DNA of 64,000 nucleotides from Cristatella mucedo (GCA_009760855.2 WPIO01000040.1:1908501-1972500), one strand, 5' to 3'; shown: positions 1 through 12,787, counted from the stretch's first letter. A program made the numbers and translations. Notes: generated by a model not told the origin, from the letters alone.

Positions 1-805
1 AAGCTAGCTGCATTACTGCTTACCGAAACTTGGATGACGCCTTGTTCCAGTAGCTGTATTTCTTAGACCACTCCACCCGGGTTCTCATTCTATCAGTCCG
101 TGCGTCCTGACAAGGTTGGTGGCGGGGTTGCAATTGTTTTTAGCGAATCGTTTTTTAAATTGGTTTGTGATGCAGGTCTTCTTGATCTGCATTAAGACCC
201 AACCGGCAGCCTCGATACCCTCACTGATGCTATGCACGTAACACTCAGGAGTGCTCTTGACAAGCATGCTCCCGTTCGCTCTATCCGTGTTCGAAGTCGT
301 GGAGATTCCTTTCAATTTACAAAAAAACTCATCAAAAGATGCGCCGGGTTAAATGCAGGCGTTGTTTCGAGAAATTGGGGTCTGATCCAGATCTAGTCAA
401 TTACAAAGACTTCCTTCCAGTTTACACCCGAAAGCTTAAAAAACCAGGGTTTCTCTTTTCAATAGAATGCTGAATTCCTGCCAGTCGGACACTAACAGTA
501 AACCATTTACTGGCCTACTAGCCGACTATGGCACATCTTTTTCAGCGGTCCTGAGCTGCTACTTCTATGCTACTCACTGCTACATACTCTACTACTATAC
601 TACTATACTCGATGCTGCAACTGCTCTCCTGAATCTGCTATGCTTACCGCTTTCTCTTTGCTGCGTGAGACGAAGTCTGTTGGCTACCGAATGCGTACCG
701 AAAGCCGCTTAGGCTGTGAGTGTGCTATACAAAACTCTCCTGCGTAACACCCACATGGTCTTTATGACTTTGTGAGTTACAGACGGTGATACATTACATT
801 ACATT
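1..805 (+). mobile_element. LINE-B copy, internally deleted
   Basis: The first 330 bases read in the plus direction as the endonuclease domain of a non-LTR retrotransposon (LTETW at the start, then SVRPDKVGGGVAIVFSE), broken by stops. From about 480 the sequence jumps to the 3' part of the same family: LLADYGTSFSAVLSCYF and the untranslated tail with CCCACATGGTCTTTATGACT. It ends in repeated TACAT near 790-805. The reverse transcriptase between the two parts is missing, so this is a deleted, dead copy. The family label is mine; the wider clade (CR1/Jockey-like) is a guess from protein style. Confidence 0.75.
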
Positions 806-1734
806 AACGCCAGTTCGCGGTTGCCCAAGACGCTAGTGGCTGAATGACCAGGCAACCGTCTATTGCCGTATCGGCGTCCACAAACAAGTTGTGTCGCACG
901 TGTGACCCCTCCCCACGAGCGAGACAACTAAGGTGTGCTAACGCTCGCCGCGTGCAAACTTTCCGCCCGAGTAGAGGGGGCTTGATTTAAAATTACCGAA
1001 AGCTTCCGGCGGCGGCGGTGGCTGTCTAACGTCGTCGCTCCACAGGCCTACCAGTGGGCATTAACACCACTCTACCACCCCCCCCCCCATCAGCACATCC
1101 GGTCTCAAACCAGTAGCAACGGCCGTTACCTTGTCTCGATCGGTGGCGAGCGAAAGCTGGTACGCCAAATCCTGCTCGCGTAGAATCCGCAGCCTGTCCG
1201 CCTTGGCTTGCCTGGAGGCGAAGAGGCGAGGCTGACACCGAGGCCGGATGAGAACCGCCGAGGCCGGATGAGAACCCAGCGAGCTACCTCCTCCTCCCTC
1301 CCCCGTCGAAATGCCCAGCGCCCCTCAAGTAAGGCGAGCTTCCCGCGCGCGTGCGCCGGACCAGAGCTCGTACCTTTTCGAGCGCTCGGCCACCAGGTAG
1401 CAGTCGTTTTCTGAAATGGCGCTCAGGAGCTCGTCGTACAAAGCCTCTGCGCCTGAAAGAGACGACGCGGGCGGGCTCGCGCGCCCTCTCTCTCGATAAA
1501 CGGGAAGTTCCGCTGGTCGCAGAGGCGGTCGCATCGCACCGCGGCCAATCCCGGCTCGTGGCGGCCAGTGTGGCTTGCTCTAGCCGCAGGGAGCCTCGCT
1601 CTCGCCTCCAAAGCAAAGGGCGAAATTGCTTGCTTAGCGATGCCCGACCGGTCGCACGAGAGAAGGCGCCGCCGAAAGCGAGACCGAGGCCCGAGCGGAG
1701 ATCGTAGGCTGCTCGCATTCTTTGAATAATAAAT
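806..1734. other. Gene-free GC-rich stretch
   Basis: No convincing gene. Open frames on both strands here are arginine-rich and overlap each other, as expected in GC-rich non-coding DNA. A 20-bp unit (CCGAGGCCGGATGAGAACC) is directly repeated at about 1240-1277. Confidence 0.5.
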
Positions 1735-1895
1735 CAAAATTTAGCAGATTTGTGGTCATTTCTTTGCCTCATTTGCATAGCGGCAGATGAGCCTTAACAG
1801 CTGTCCGCGCCTCTTGCAGTTGGCAATAAAGGATTGCTCGCTGCAGGATTCGAACCCACGTGACCACGGCGGCATTCGTGACTTAAAACACGAGA
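1735..1895 (-). mobile_element. tRNA-derived SINE copy
   Basis: On the minus strand a tRNA-like head with a B-box-like GGGTTCGAATCC (plus strand GGATTCGAACCC near 1846) is followed by a shared tail (plus strand GCGGCAGATGAGCCTTAACAGC). The same order recurs at 8588, 9130, 14225 and 52405. The copy is diverged. Confidence 0.65.
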
Positions 1896-3545
1896 CTGCA
1901 GACTGCCTTTGTAAGTGTAAGACTTCATGCTGAACTTACTTATTTGGTTTTCAACTGGGACGATCGCCGTCTCGTCATTATCCATTGGCACACACACGAT
2001 TATCGATGGATAGACTTCCACGGCTATTTCACTTTGCACTAAAAATTTAGTTGAAATTCCCTGGCAATGGCGAAATGGTCGTAAACACGCAGCCATTTTG
2101 AGAGAAAGGTTCGCCATGCACCACCACGGTGGCAGCACGACCATACCTATCTGACCATCGGTCGTGTCAGCTTCACAAGCCCAAAAGATGCCATTTTTAT
2201 TTATTAAGTCTCGCACACGTTTATCGCAGACGAATTCCCTGAAAGAAGAAACAAGCTTGAATTAATGCCCTGCAGTTTTTCGTTAGGCTCTGAATCATTT
2301 CAATTTATTTTTGCATCTCAATTTATTTACGACATTATCATGCCATAATTGTATTATGTATTATATTGTATAACGAACTATTGTACTAACTATGCCGTTC
2401 ACATGAGCGCAGCCAAGATTAGGCTAAGAAGAAGTGATCTTTGCCTGACCTTTTGCCTTGGAGAGATTATAGCATAGCACGAATGCGGATGAGGTTTGGG
2501 ATTTAGTTTATGTGACATTACGCGGAAAAGTGGCAAGCACTCTAACAGCATTTAGGACAGACGTCTCGCATTCTAAATGAATGCAGACATCCGTAGTTGG
2601 CAAGCTCGAGATATCGTCACACCTAATATATATATATAATATATATGTATATATATATATATAATGTAAATCTATAATAATATAAGTCTATATAATTATA
2701 AATTATAAATTATTATTACAAATTAGCGGTAGTGCGGACTTCGTAGAGAAACTAATCGGCCATTTTTTATGGATGTCTCCACGAACGAACGGTAGCATAC
2801 AGTTTTGACTTGTCTTGAAAAGAGATTCTGTGCACGCCACAGTCATCTTCAGCAGGGGCGCGCACAACCGCTTCTGGCGCAGGCTCCTGTCCTCGGGCAG
2901 CTTCCGCTCGGCGGAACGGAAGCAGCGGGCGTAAAGAAAAGGCTTAGTTAGCTAAGCACGGCGCCGAAGCTTTGACGACGCTTCACGTACCAAGAATAGT
3001 CGTCCGCAAATGGATAGCTGTGGCTATGAAGGTAAATGAACAGAACCTGTAGCTCCGTCTGAGTTTTGAGAAGAACCTAAATCGGATTCGTGTAAGGCGC
3101 GTGCTAGCTCACGTGCGTCGGCTCTCACGTGGCCGTTCGCTTCTTTTATCGCCGCGGCTCGGTGGCGGCGTGTCTGACCGCGGCGACAGTAGCCGACGCG
3201 AGCTCTCTGCGCGCCGTGTCTTTTCTCGAGCGCCGCCTCTTCTGACGTACGGACGTGAAGGGCGCATAGCGCCTCGTGAGGCTTTAGGGGGAGTTACGAA
3301 CGCGTTGGTGGCTAACTGCACATGCTCCTTACAGCTTTAACTCCAGTGCTCAGAAAATAAATTGCCCTCGGCTAATAAATGAATAAATAAATGTCTGCTC
3401 AAGCGAATTAAGTCGTACCTCATTTAACGTGCCCGAGTCCAATGTAGGCTGCTCGTCGACTCCGTACATTTCGCGAAGACGTTCGAAATGTTTCGTATAG
3501 TCGTTCGTAATGACTCGATGCAAACCATTGTCGGAACCTAAAATT
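1896..3545. other. Gene-free stretch with AT tract
   Basis: No gene recognised. An irregular TA tract lies at about 2622-2710. A GC-rich patch at 3100-3330 gives overlapping frames on both strands, none resembling a known protein. Confidence 0.45.
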
Positions 3546-3835
3546 GTTAATAGAACCTGAATAGAATATAATATATAATATAATATAATATATAATATAA
3601 TAAATTATAATATAATATTATATTACTATAGACAGGGACAGGGACAGGGACAGGGACATATATATATTATATAATATGATATAATATATAATATAATATG
3701 ATATAATATAATATGATATAATATAATATAATATATAATATAATATGTTATATAATATAATATAATATATACTATTATATATGTATATATTATTATATTA
3801 TATTATATTTATATATTATATTATATTATATATAT
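3546..3835. repeat. AT-rich low-complexity tract with GACAGG block
   Basis: Irregular ATATA/TATAAT sequence of almost 300 bases. It is interrupted at 3631-3658 by four to five copies of GACAGG. The following 26 bases (3836-3861) resemble a LINE-A 3' end (TTTGCAGCAAATGTAA), which directly precedes the hexamer satellite. Confidence 0.8.
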
Positions 3836-3860
3836 TGCATTTTCCTTTGCAGCAAATGTA

Positions 3861-4614
3861 ATCTGTCTCTGTCTCTGTCTCTGTCTCTGTCTCTGTCTCT
3901 GTCTCTGTCTCTGTCTCTGTCTCTGTCTCTGTCTCTGTCTCTGTCTCTGTCTGTCTCTGTTCTGTCTATTCTTCTGTCTCTGTCTCTGTCTCTGTCTCGT
4001 CTCTGTCTCTGTCTCTGTCTCTGTCTCTGTCTCTGTCTCTGTCTCTGTCTCTGTCTCTGTCTCTGTCTCTGTCTCTGTCTCTGTCTCTGTCTCTGTCTCT
4101 GTCTCTGTCTCTGTCTCTGTCTCTGTCTCTCTCTGTCTCTGTCTCTGTCTCTGTCTCTGTCTCTGTCTCTCTCTGTCTCTCTGTCTCTGTCTCTGTCTCT
4201 GTCTCTGTCTCTGTCTCTGTCTCTCTGTCTCTGTCTCTGTCTCTGTCTCTGTGTCTCTGTCTCTGTCTCTGTCTCTGTCTCTGTCTCTGTCTCTGTCTCT
4301 GTCTCTGTCTCTGTCTCTGTCTCTGTCTCTGTCTCTGTCTGTCTCTGTCTCTGTCTCTGTCTCTGTCTCTGTCTCTGTCTCTGTCTCTGTCTCTGTCTCT
4401 GTCTCTGTCTGTCTCTGTCTCTGTCTCTGTCTCTGTCTCTGTCTCTGTCTCTGTCTCTGTCTCTGTCTCTCTCTGTCTCTGTCTCTGTCTCTGTCTCTGT
4501 CTCTGTCTCTGTCTCTGTCTCTGTCTCTGTCTCTGTCTCTGTCTCTGTCTCTGTCTCTGTCTCTGTCTCTGTCTCTGTCTCTGTCTCTGTCTCTGTCTCT
4601 GTCTCTGTCTCTGC
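3861..4614. repeat. CTGTCT hexamer satellite
   Basis: About 125 head-to-tail copies of a CTGTCT hexamer, with occasional 2-base and 4-base slips that change the phase. All frames stay open through it (RDRDRD, ETETET, LSLSLS), but this follows from the repeat and is not coding. Confidence 0.95.
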
Positions 4615-4647
4615 AAATACTGCCAGAAAATGGTCTGCGGAAAGGTG

Positions 4648-4729
4648 GATACTGGCGGCTATTGCCAAAAGGTCTCAAAAGGCCGAGCGATACTGGCGGC
4701 TATTGCCAAAAGGTCTCAAAAGGCCGAGC
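4648..4729. repeat. 41-bp tandem duplication
   Basis: A 41-bp unit beginning GATACTGGCGGCTATTGCC occurs twice, back to back and identical (4648-4688 and 4689-4729). It lies just after the hexamer satellite. Recent duplication is likely, since the copies have not diverged. Confidence 0.9.
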
Positions 4730-5051
4730 GAGAAATCGTCAGCGGATGCTCTCATTAGACCGAAGTTTTGAGGCTCGCTTGGACGCGCGACGCGACGTCG
4801 CAGCCAACGCCTCGAGGACAATGGCGGAGCGAGCACCCGGAGGGAGCGGAGTTTGTGCGCTTCTCCCTGCTCCGTTCGCTCTGCACTCTTACTAACCGCA
4901 GCACTTACTCTCACGATGAGTGTCGTCCATGTTGCAGGCTGATGATGATCTGTCGGTATGATAAGTCCAAGTGCAACCTTTGAATAGTAAAAATGAGTTT
5001 TAGCGTGGAAATAGCAGATGACGTCCACTTACATGTCCGAGCAGAAAGTGG

Positions 5052-5081
5052 CGAGAGAGAGCACGCGATAGAGAGCGCGAA

Positions 5082-5113
<32 letters not shown>

Positions 5114-5126
5114 GGAGAGAGAGCAC
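5052..5126. repeat. GA microsatellite
   Basis: Imperfect GA tract with G-run interruptions. No gene is associated with it. Confidence 0.85.
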
Positions 5127-5934
5127 GTGTGCAAGAGATAGTTCGTGCTGCATATTTTCTATATCAATATATTCTTTTTTATGTAAGTGGAGGCGTTCTT
5201 CACCTTGGTAAGGGCCTGAGTGACCCTAGTCTTTCATTGAGACAGACAGTAGTAAGTTGCACGCAAACTTACCTGTGGTGGTGCTGATGCAAATGTCTTG
5301 CGATTGCCTACAGATAGTGACTGCTCTTATATAAGCCCTCGGCGGTTGAATGACAATACGATGACATCACGCTTTTTTTACACGCTGTAACGTAATAGGA
5401 GCCAAAATAATTGCCGGGCGTGACCACCTCTTGGGCCTCTGCGGATAAAACTCGTGCGAAGCTGCGCGTCGTGCAGTCGTCTTGTTTTGTCCACCTAAAT
5501 CGGCGCCGATTGTCTGCCGATTTCACCCTGGTTTGGGCTACTGCATCGTCGCACACGGTACCATGTGTCGGGGGAGGGAGGGGCAAATTAGATCGGATGC
5601 CGTGAAGGAGAAGCTTTCTTTCTACCTTTACACCTTTACAGTTGCACAGTTGCAGCCGACCGATTAGAACCCTGGGTGGGTGGGAGGGGGCCATGGCATC
5701 CATCCCAAGGCCAAGGCCAATGGCTGACGTTCCTAAGCTCGAGCTACATTTCAGAGAAAGTCCTTGAACGTGAGATGCGTATACGTTGTAGTCCCGGCTG
5801 CTTACACCTTTCTTACGCAGAAGATGCCGCGCGTCCGTTTATGAAATCCACCGGAAAACCCGCAGTGGCGCACATTAATGAGCACTACACACCCGTAGTG
5901 ACGCATTTTACTTCCGCAAAAGATTTCTTTTTGT
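5127..5934. other. Gene-free stretch
   Basis: Mixed-composition sequence. The open frames at 5308-5703 (minus) and 5411-5667 (plus) overlap, lack recognisable domains and show no consensus splice context. I see nothing definite. Confidence 0.4.
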
Positions 5935-6066
5935 GTACTTATCTTTCTTTTCTGTGTGTTTTCCTGATACTCCAATGCAGCAAATGTAAAGAGACGAGAA
6001 AGAGAATGAGTTAGTTATCTGAGGGCGCTTCATCAAGTATGCTTTTATTATTATTATTATTATCGA
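5935..6066 (+). mobile_element. LINE-A 3' end
   Basis: Carries the family 3' end: TGCAGCAAATGTAAAGAGACGAGAAAGAGA, then TGAGGGCGCTTCATCAAGTA and an ATT microsatellite. The same end is seen at 53041-53128 and 61502-61575. Confidence 0.7.
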
Positions 6067-7868
6067 CTGCAGGGGTGAGCTCAACTTGTGCCGATGGTGG
6101 CTTTCAGGGGAACCCTCTTTTATACCAGCCCCACCCCCCCGGGCTAGAACACTGTAATGCTGATGGGGAGACCGCAAAATTTGCTTGCTGCGACTTCCGT
6201 TGAAGCTTTTTCAGATTGAGGTGCACAGACCTACTAACTTTTCGAGGTTGTGCAGGTGCTTGTGTTTGCGTGTTACCCGACGACTGAACTTTTCCTGAAT
6301 TTAGAATCGAATTTAAATATTTTTATTATATATAATTAATTTTTTCTAATAAATTAATTATAATGTTGATTACTTAATTCAAATTTAAATTGAATTTTTA
6401 ATTAGAATTGAATTTAGCTGGATAAGGGCCAACGTGTTGTCCTTTTGTCACTGTTAGGGTGACATATTGCCTCGCTTTGAAAACCTGGCTTTGAAAAATC
6501 TCCATTCAATGAGAAGCGGCAATGAGAGCTGCCCAGTGGCTGCATCCACATATGGCGAGCACCTGCTACGTACCTATGTCAAGTCAATCGTGAAAATGGC
6601 TGCTTAGGGGGCTGGCGGAGTTGAGGCGGTGAAAACGTGGTTCATTTTGCAGTTCAATTTTCTTTCAACCCATGACTTAAAGCCTGCAGCAGAAAGATTA
6701 CTATTTCCCCACTACTAGCGCTAGCTGCTTAGGGCTCTTTTGCCGCAGTACAAACGAGGCCGTTCGATCAGCCTTGACCTTCACCGTCGCCATCAACGCG
6801 AGTTCTTCCTTAGTTTTTCGTCAATCACCAATGGCGGGCGCCTCCAATGGCAATGAGTAAGAGACCTATCAGTTAAAGGATATCCGCCAAACCCGAGCTT
6901 CCTGTTCAGACGCGGCCATATTGGTCCAGTTGGCCGAGCGACTGGCTCTCCTCGCTTCGCGTGACGAGCGTCTCGCCGGCAAAGCTGGCGGCCGGTTTCC
7001 TTTGCGGGCTCGCTGACACTCGATGCATCGCAAATTCGTCACTATCTGGTATCTCGCTTCGCGATCGGGCCTTGTCGCGACGTCCGCCGCCGACAACAGC
7101 AGCGCCGACCCGATCTCTTTCGGTGACATCAAAGTTGGAATAATAACGTTTGACCTTGTAAACGCGCTGGCCCTACGCAGTGTAAGCGGCGGAGCGGAGC
7201 GGCGCAGCGGCTTCGGCCGCGAGGCGACCGTCGGAGGATGAGTCTCGCCGGAAGTAGGTGGAGGAGAAGAAGAGCGCTCCTGAGGCCAGCGGGCGCCACC
7301 GCCGAGTATTTCGCAACCAAAGCGCTAAACCTCGAGCTGCGCCGTTTTTTTCGCAGTCGCCGCGAAATGACGCTAAAAATGCATCTCCAGATCATCATCC
7401 GGAAGCGTTGTGCTAAAAGTGGCCTCTTGAGTGGTCTACATGCACACACCCATGCACCCTCGCGATTAAAAGTGTCGCGCCGGACGATCAAGCCGTCCGG
7501 CGCACCACTTTCAAGTAAACCATCACTCTCATGCGACCTGCTGTCTCGATCAAGGTCTGGCCAAGGTCAAGGTCTGAATTATAGATATACGTAACAGATC
7601 GAGGTCTGACCACTGCTTTGCTCAAACCTGGCTATGCCTCCGCTAGTGGCGTAAAAAGTGTACTCTCCTGGCCACAGATTGGAGTTTTCGTGCAGTAAAA
7701 GACGACATGGGAGCGAGCGAGCGGAACCTTCGCCATCTTTTTCAACCGACCATTTAAAAACGCCGGGCTTTCGATGGCTCATGGGTAATATATTGTGTAG
7801 CAGCGCATCGTTCAACACGAAGTCGGTGCATGCTGCTTGGGCCGCCGCAGAGCGATGAGCGATGAGCG
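6067..7868. other. Gene-free stretch, AT-rich then CpG-rich
   Basis: 6300-6420 is AT-rich. From about 6890 to 7560 the sequence turns GC- and CpG-rich, and could include a promoter for the exon candidate at 7869. No protein family is recognised in any frame. Confidence 0.4.
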
Positions 7869-8134
7869 ATGAGCGCTAACGCGGAGCTCTCGACTGCGGA
7901 GGCGGGCCAAGCGCCTCTCGCGGTAGCCAGCCAACCGGAGCGCTCGAGGCGACCAGCCTCGCTGGCTCCCTACGCCGAGACGCTGCATCGAAAATGGCGA
8001 CATTTCCCGGCACAACTCTCCGACATAGGATTCTACCAGCCGAACGCCAGCGTAGCACAGGCATGCATCGACGCGCTGCTCAGCCACCTTCGAGGCGTGC
8101 CCGGCCCAGACATGCCGCACAACCTTCCTGTCAC
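7869..8134 (+). CDS. Possible first coding exon, unknown protein
   Basis: An open frame of 89 codons starts at ATG 7869. It runs into a good splice donor, CAC|GTGAGT, whose GT is at 8135-8136. The predicted peptide has a non-repetitive second half (RKWRHFPAQLSDIGFYQ, then SVAQACIDALLSHLRG) that looks more like real protein than the shadow frames around it. CpG-rich sequence lies upstream, as for a promoter. I do not recognise the family and found no matching downstream exon. It could be chance. Confidence 0.35.
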
Positions 8135-8224
8135 GTGAGTCAAGAGTGCTGCTGCTGCTGTTCTGAGCGCCGCCCGCGCCGTAGCTCGCCGTAAGGCTCC
8201 GGTCGCGACGGAGGCTCGCCTAGC

Positions 8225-8530
8225 TTTGGGTAAGTTCTCTGACGTGAATCCATCTGTAACTCTGTAACTCCGCAAGGCCACGAGGACCAAAGGGTCTATG
8301 CTATGCCTGAGAGTTCTCTGTAGTGAACTCAAGGCCTAAGCTGGTGGCTTTCGATGCGCGTATACGGTAGCCAGCAGACTTCGTCTCGCGAAACAGGAAG
8401 CGAGAAGCGTAGCCGAGCACATCCGGAAGGCAGTTGAGACAGCGAGTTTGCTTGACAGTAGCGCCATACGGGGCGATTGGAAAGAGCGCGTTTGGATCAG
8501 AAGAGAAGACATCTTTGAATTGCACAGCTT
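8225..8530 (-). mobile_element. LINE-B 3' fragment, reversed
   Basis: Minus-strand LINE-B 3' region: plus strand carries GCCAGCAGACTTCGTCTCGCG and the complement of the tail near 8247-8290. Diverged and truncated at both sides. Confidence 0.65.
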
Positions 8531-8587
8531 AATTTTACTAATAATAATATTGTACAATAGTAATAATATACTTAATATTACATATTA

Positions 8588-8760
8588 GTGTTTGCTGGTT
8601 TAACAGCCTCGCTTGTGCAACGGCAGAAGAGCCTTGACGGCTATCACTGCCGCTTGCAGTTGGCAACAAGGGACCGCCCACTGCAGGATTCGAACCCACG
8701 ATCTCGGTCTTGAAGAGCGGGCACCTTACCTCCTGGGCTATAACGGCCGCATGTATGTTT
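8588..8760 (-). mobile_element. tRNA-derived SINE copy
   Basis: Full head and tail in reverse. The plus strand has CAGCCTCGCTTGTGCAACGG, GCCTTGACGGCTATCACTGC, then the complement of the B box (GGATTCGAACCC at 8688). The head ends near 8750. It is the same family as the copy at 14225. Confidence 0.75.
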
Positions 8761-9774
8761 ATTTACAGTTGTGCGAAACTTTCGAGCGAATGATAATTAG
8801 TAAATAAATAAATAAGAAATTCTGCTCGGCTGCTTAAGAGACTAGGCTGCCGCGTGTTGTTAAAGTATCTTGCTCTCAACCTCTCATCGTCATTTCAAAT
8901 AGCTGCCTGCGAATAACTAAGCGTAGGCAAGTCTATCCACGGCCACGTCAGCTCCAATGGGGGTTTCGGTGCGCAACGTCGTTTCCGCGAATTCGCGGTT
9001 GCACGAACTCGAGCCAGGTTGAATAAAAATCGCAACGGTGGCCACAGTCCTAGTGCGTCACGTGAGCTGGACGAAAACGAGGCTGGGTTTCGCTCGGGCG
9101 TAGGCGCCTGGGAGGGTAGGATTTTAAAAAAAAATACTAGCTGATTTAACAGCCTCTTTTTTATAGCGACAGAAGAGCCTTTACGGCTATCACCACCTCT
9201 TGCCGAAGTCGCGAACGCCAAAGCATTTCGATTCAGTTCGAAGGAAGGCGGGACGACCGGAAGCCGAGGAGCGAGCGAGAGAGCACGTGACCGGAAGCCG
9301 AGAAGCGAGCGGGGGGGGGGCCGGTGCGAGAGCACACTGCGATCTGGAGTAGCAAGGGTGTCGCATTGGTGGCGTGACGCAAGCGAGTGAAGCTACCCAT
9401 CGGCTAGACAGAGGACCTTGAAGTCGAGTCGATGCTTAATTGGGAGCCACCGAAACTCCGACAGAAGCACTTACTAGAAACGCCGTAGATGACAGACGAC
9501 ATTTAAAAACAAGATAGAAAAAAGTATCTACAACATGCGTACAACATACAATAAAATACATACAACATACAATACACTACCTCCAACAAGAAACTGCAAC
9601 TCGGTTTTTCTCGACTCACAAACCTCCAAATAGCCAAGTTCGGTTTCTTGTAGGAAGTTGAGTAGCTTCTAACGACACTTAACCAGACCAAACTTCGCCA
9701 CCACTGCCCAAGTCTTGTAAGCTTCAATCGTTCCGAAATTTATAGAACAAAGCTGTACAAAAAAAATTTGACTG
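8761..9774. other. Mostly gene-free stretch with SINE tail
   Basis: 9130-9212 is a minus-strand SINE tail without the tRNA-like head (CTGATTTAACAGCCTCTTTT on the plus strand). Elsewhere there is no recognisable gene. The minus frame at 8895-9335 is low-complexity and unsupported. Confidence 0.45.
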
Positions 9775-10095
9775 CCAAATGCTTCTCGCCATTCGTCACG
9801 ACTCGGCACTACAGACGCCACTGGAACTCGCATCTTTCATGCGCTTATTTTGCGTTTGTTTTGCGTATTTCAGGCGCTTACAGCCGGTGCAAAACTCAGC
9901 AGCTAGGCTTGTCTGTCGCGAGCGTCGCAGTTGCCACATCGCAGAACTTCTCACTGACCTGCACGGGCTACCAGTCAAGCAACGCATCGACTTCAAGGTT
10001 TTGTCACTCACTTTCAGGTCCGTTCATTCTTTAGCTCCAGCCTACCCATCAGATCTACTGAAAGTGTCGCTGAGTTTTGCTTTAAACGCAGAAAA
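9775..10095 (+). mobile_element. LINE-A RT C-terminal fragment
   Basis: Plus-strand remnant of the region downstream of the reverse transcriptase: ARLVCRERRSCHI, then LTDLHGLPVKQRIDFKVLS, then APAYPSDLL. Two frames are needed, so it is inactive. The same peptide signature is found at 32879, 47490 and 52740. Confidence 0.8.
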
Positions 10096-10469
10096 TTAAC
10101 GGATAACAGGCGCGGAGTGCTGAATTGAGAGACTTTCGGTAATCTAGACATGATGTCGCAAACGCGAACTAATTTAGCTCTCGTACATTTATCCGAGCCT
10201 TTTCTAAATTTGGCGGCGCCAAAAAAACCGAATTGGTAGGGGAGGCAATATACCAAGCCAATCGCACGTCGTTTTTTAACGGCACCCAAGTAGAGCGCAG
10301 CTCTACAGGCGTACAGATAAAAGCGAAGGCGGCGTTTGGTGACACATGTCTTAAAGACGGACAGTGCCGTTAGCGGAAAAGGGACCTAAGACCCTAAAAC
10401 CTACTCCTCCATGTTGCGAGAGATCCCTGGACGACTCTAGCAGCCGTTCACATTTAAACTCGATAATCT

Positions 10470-10948
<479 letters not shown>

Positions 10949-11255
10949 GGTACCTCGCGTACCAAGGCACGTACGTCGGCAGGGCTTGAGCAGGCGGCTG
11001 CATCATCCTCTCTTGCCGTCGTAGGCCGTTCTACGTCCGGTGGATCGACGAGAAAGGCCGAGAACGAGGCTTGTACGTATCGCGCTTTCCCGTCAACATG
11101 TCTAGCACCCTTTGGACGGCGGCCGTGCTCGGGTGAGAGGCGCTAGCTCCGTCCGCGCCCTTCCCTGCGGACCTCCGCCCGCCCGCGAGCAGTCAGCGCA
11201 CCGCCACTGCAATGCACTGACGGCCGCTTGCAGCGCACGTCGAGCTGAGAGTCCG

Positions 11256-11342
11256 ATGTCGGAGGCAGAGGTTCAGCGCTGCCGCTGCGAAGTGGGCGTC
11301 ATGTTTGACTTCGCCGAGGCGAGTCGCTGGAACGACTGGAAG
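11256..11342 (+). CDS. Weak exon candidate
   Basis: From ATG 11256 a 29-codon frame (MSEAEVQRCRCEVGVMFDF) ends at the donor AAG|GTGAGA, GT at 11343. The surrounding DNA is CpG-rich. No downstream exon or family is recognised, so this rests only on start and donor context. Confidence 0.2.
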
Positions 11343-11371
11343 GTGAGATTCACCTAAACCCAGCAGCAGCC

Positions 11372-11373
11372 GT

Positions 11374-11427
<54 letters not shown>

Positions 11428-11487
11428 ACACACAGGCACACACACACACACGCACGCACGCACGCACACACACACACACACACACGC
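11372..11487. repeat. CT then CA microsatellites
   Basis: CT tract at 11372-11425, followed by CA/CG-CA repeats at 11426-11487. Non-coding. Confidence 0.9.
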
Positions 11488-12358
11488 ACTTTGCTCTCTC
11501 CATCTCTCTCACTGCTCTCTCACTGCTCTCTTTCTCTCTCTTTCTCTTTTTCTCTTTCCGTCTCCAGTACTGCTCGTCTCCCACGCCACCGTAGCGAAGC
11601 ATTCTCAACGGCCGCCCCACTTGGCGCCACCGGCGCGATTCGCAGGCGCACACTCACGGAGCACTGGTGGAGTTTCGAAACGGAAAGGCGTGGTCGCACG
11701 CGTGCATAGTTCCCGGCGCCGACGCCCCGACGGGGCACGATAAGAGGAATAAAAAGCAGCGCCTCGCCGACGCCGCTCTCGCTGCCGGCTATTCGGGTCC
11801 GTTCGGCGACGATTTCTTCGACCGCCTCAAGATCACGCGGTTCCGGGTGGCCACTTGCAGCCACGCCCAGGACGGAGTCGGATGACTGAATCGGATGACT
11901 AACTTTCAGCGTGGATCGAGCTCGCCTTCGGGAGCTGGCGGCGCTGTGGCTGCAGTGGCCCCCCCTCGTCGAGACGCCGTCGGCCGATCCGCCGCCGACG
12001 GCGTCTTCGCCGACGAGAAATACATTCATTTTTCCTTTACGCCTGTTGGCGTTGGCGAACCGTAGCGGTCGAGCCGTCTGTCCGCTTGAGGACGACGCCT
12101 AGTGGAATCTGGAGGCTCACCCACAGCCCCCACGCACGCTCGCTCGGCGCCATGCCCAAGCTTCTCCCCCCCCCCCGCTTCCTGTCCCCTCCCCAGCCCA
12201 GTGCCACCGCTCTCGCATGCATCGTTTTCTTTCACTGCTCTGTGTAGCCACATGTGCGAAGACAAACGATCGCTAAGGCAAAACGCTCGCTCTCTGAGAC
12301 ATGCAGCTTGTACTCAAAAGTTTCGCGAAGGCAGAATCGCTCAGCATCGGCATGGGTA

Positions 12359-12404
12359 CACAGGTACAGGTACAGGTACAGGTACACAGTACACAGGTAC
12401 TCAG
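12359..12404. repeat. CAGGTA short tandem repeat
   Basis: About six copies of CAGGTA with one partial unit, within otherwise unremarkable sequence. Confidence 0.8.
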
Positions 12405-12586
12405 GCATGGGTACACCACACGCCCGTGTAATGGAGAGGGTTAACCTTTCGGGCTTAGAAACCTTAGAAACCACCCATTGCACGACCTCGTCCCGGCAGT
12501 TTGCGGGTGCCAGGCCACAGCATGAAATATCGATACAATGGTATCAAAAAGAGCGGTAAATAGAACTCAATTCTTGCACGCACAGG

Positions 12587-12787
12587 TCACTGAATTGTAA
12601 GGCGGGTGGCAATGAAGTTCCCGAGAAATGTTTCCAAGAACTTGCACACCAGTGCCATTGCGCTGTTAAGAACATCATTGCCAACATCTTTTATATCGCC
12701 TTTATAGCCAACCATATCGTGCATCCTTTCGTTGAGCTCGTGCGCACATAGTTCTTCAAACTGCTTCGACGTGATTCCGCCGGCCAT
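12587..12787 (-). CDS. Unrecognised 66-codon frame
   Basis: Minus-strand frame beginning ATGGCCGGCGG, a good start context, with a balanced amino-acid composition (MAGGITSKQFEELCAHEL). It could be a small gene or a terminal exon. No family is recognised and neighbours give no help. Confidence 0.25.
   Translation of the reverse strand: MAGGITSKQFEELCAHELNERMHDMVGYKGDIKDVGNDVLNSAMALVCKFLETFLGNFIATRLTIQ

Noticed and set aside
3821-4678. Long RDRDRD/ETETET open frames
   Set aside because: They arise from the hexamer satellite, which is open in all frames.
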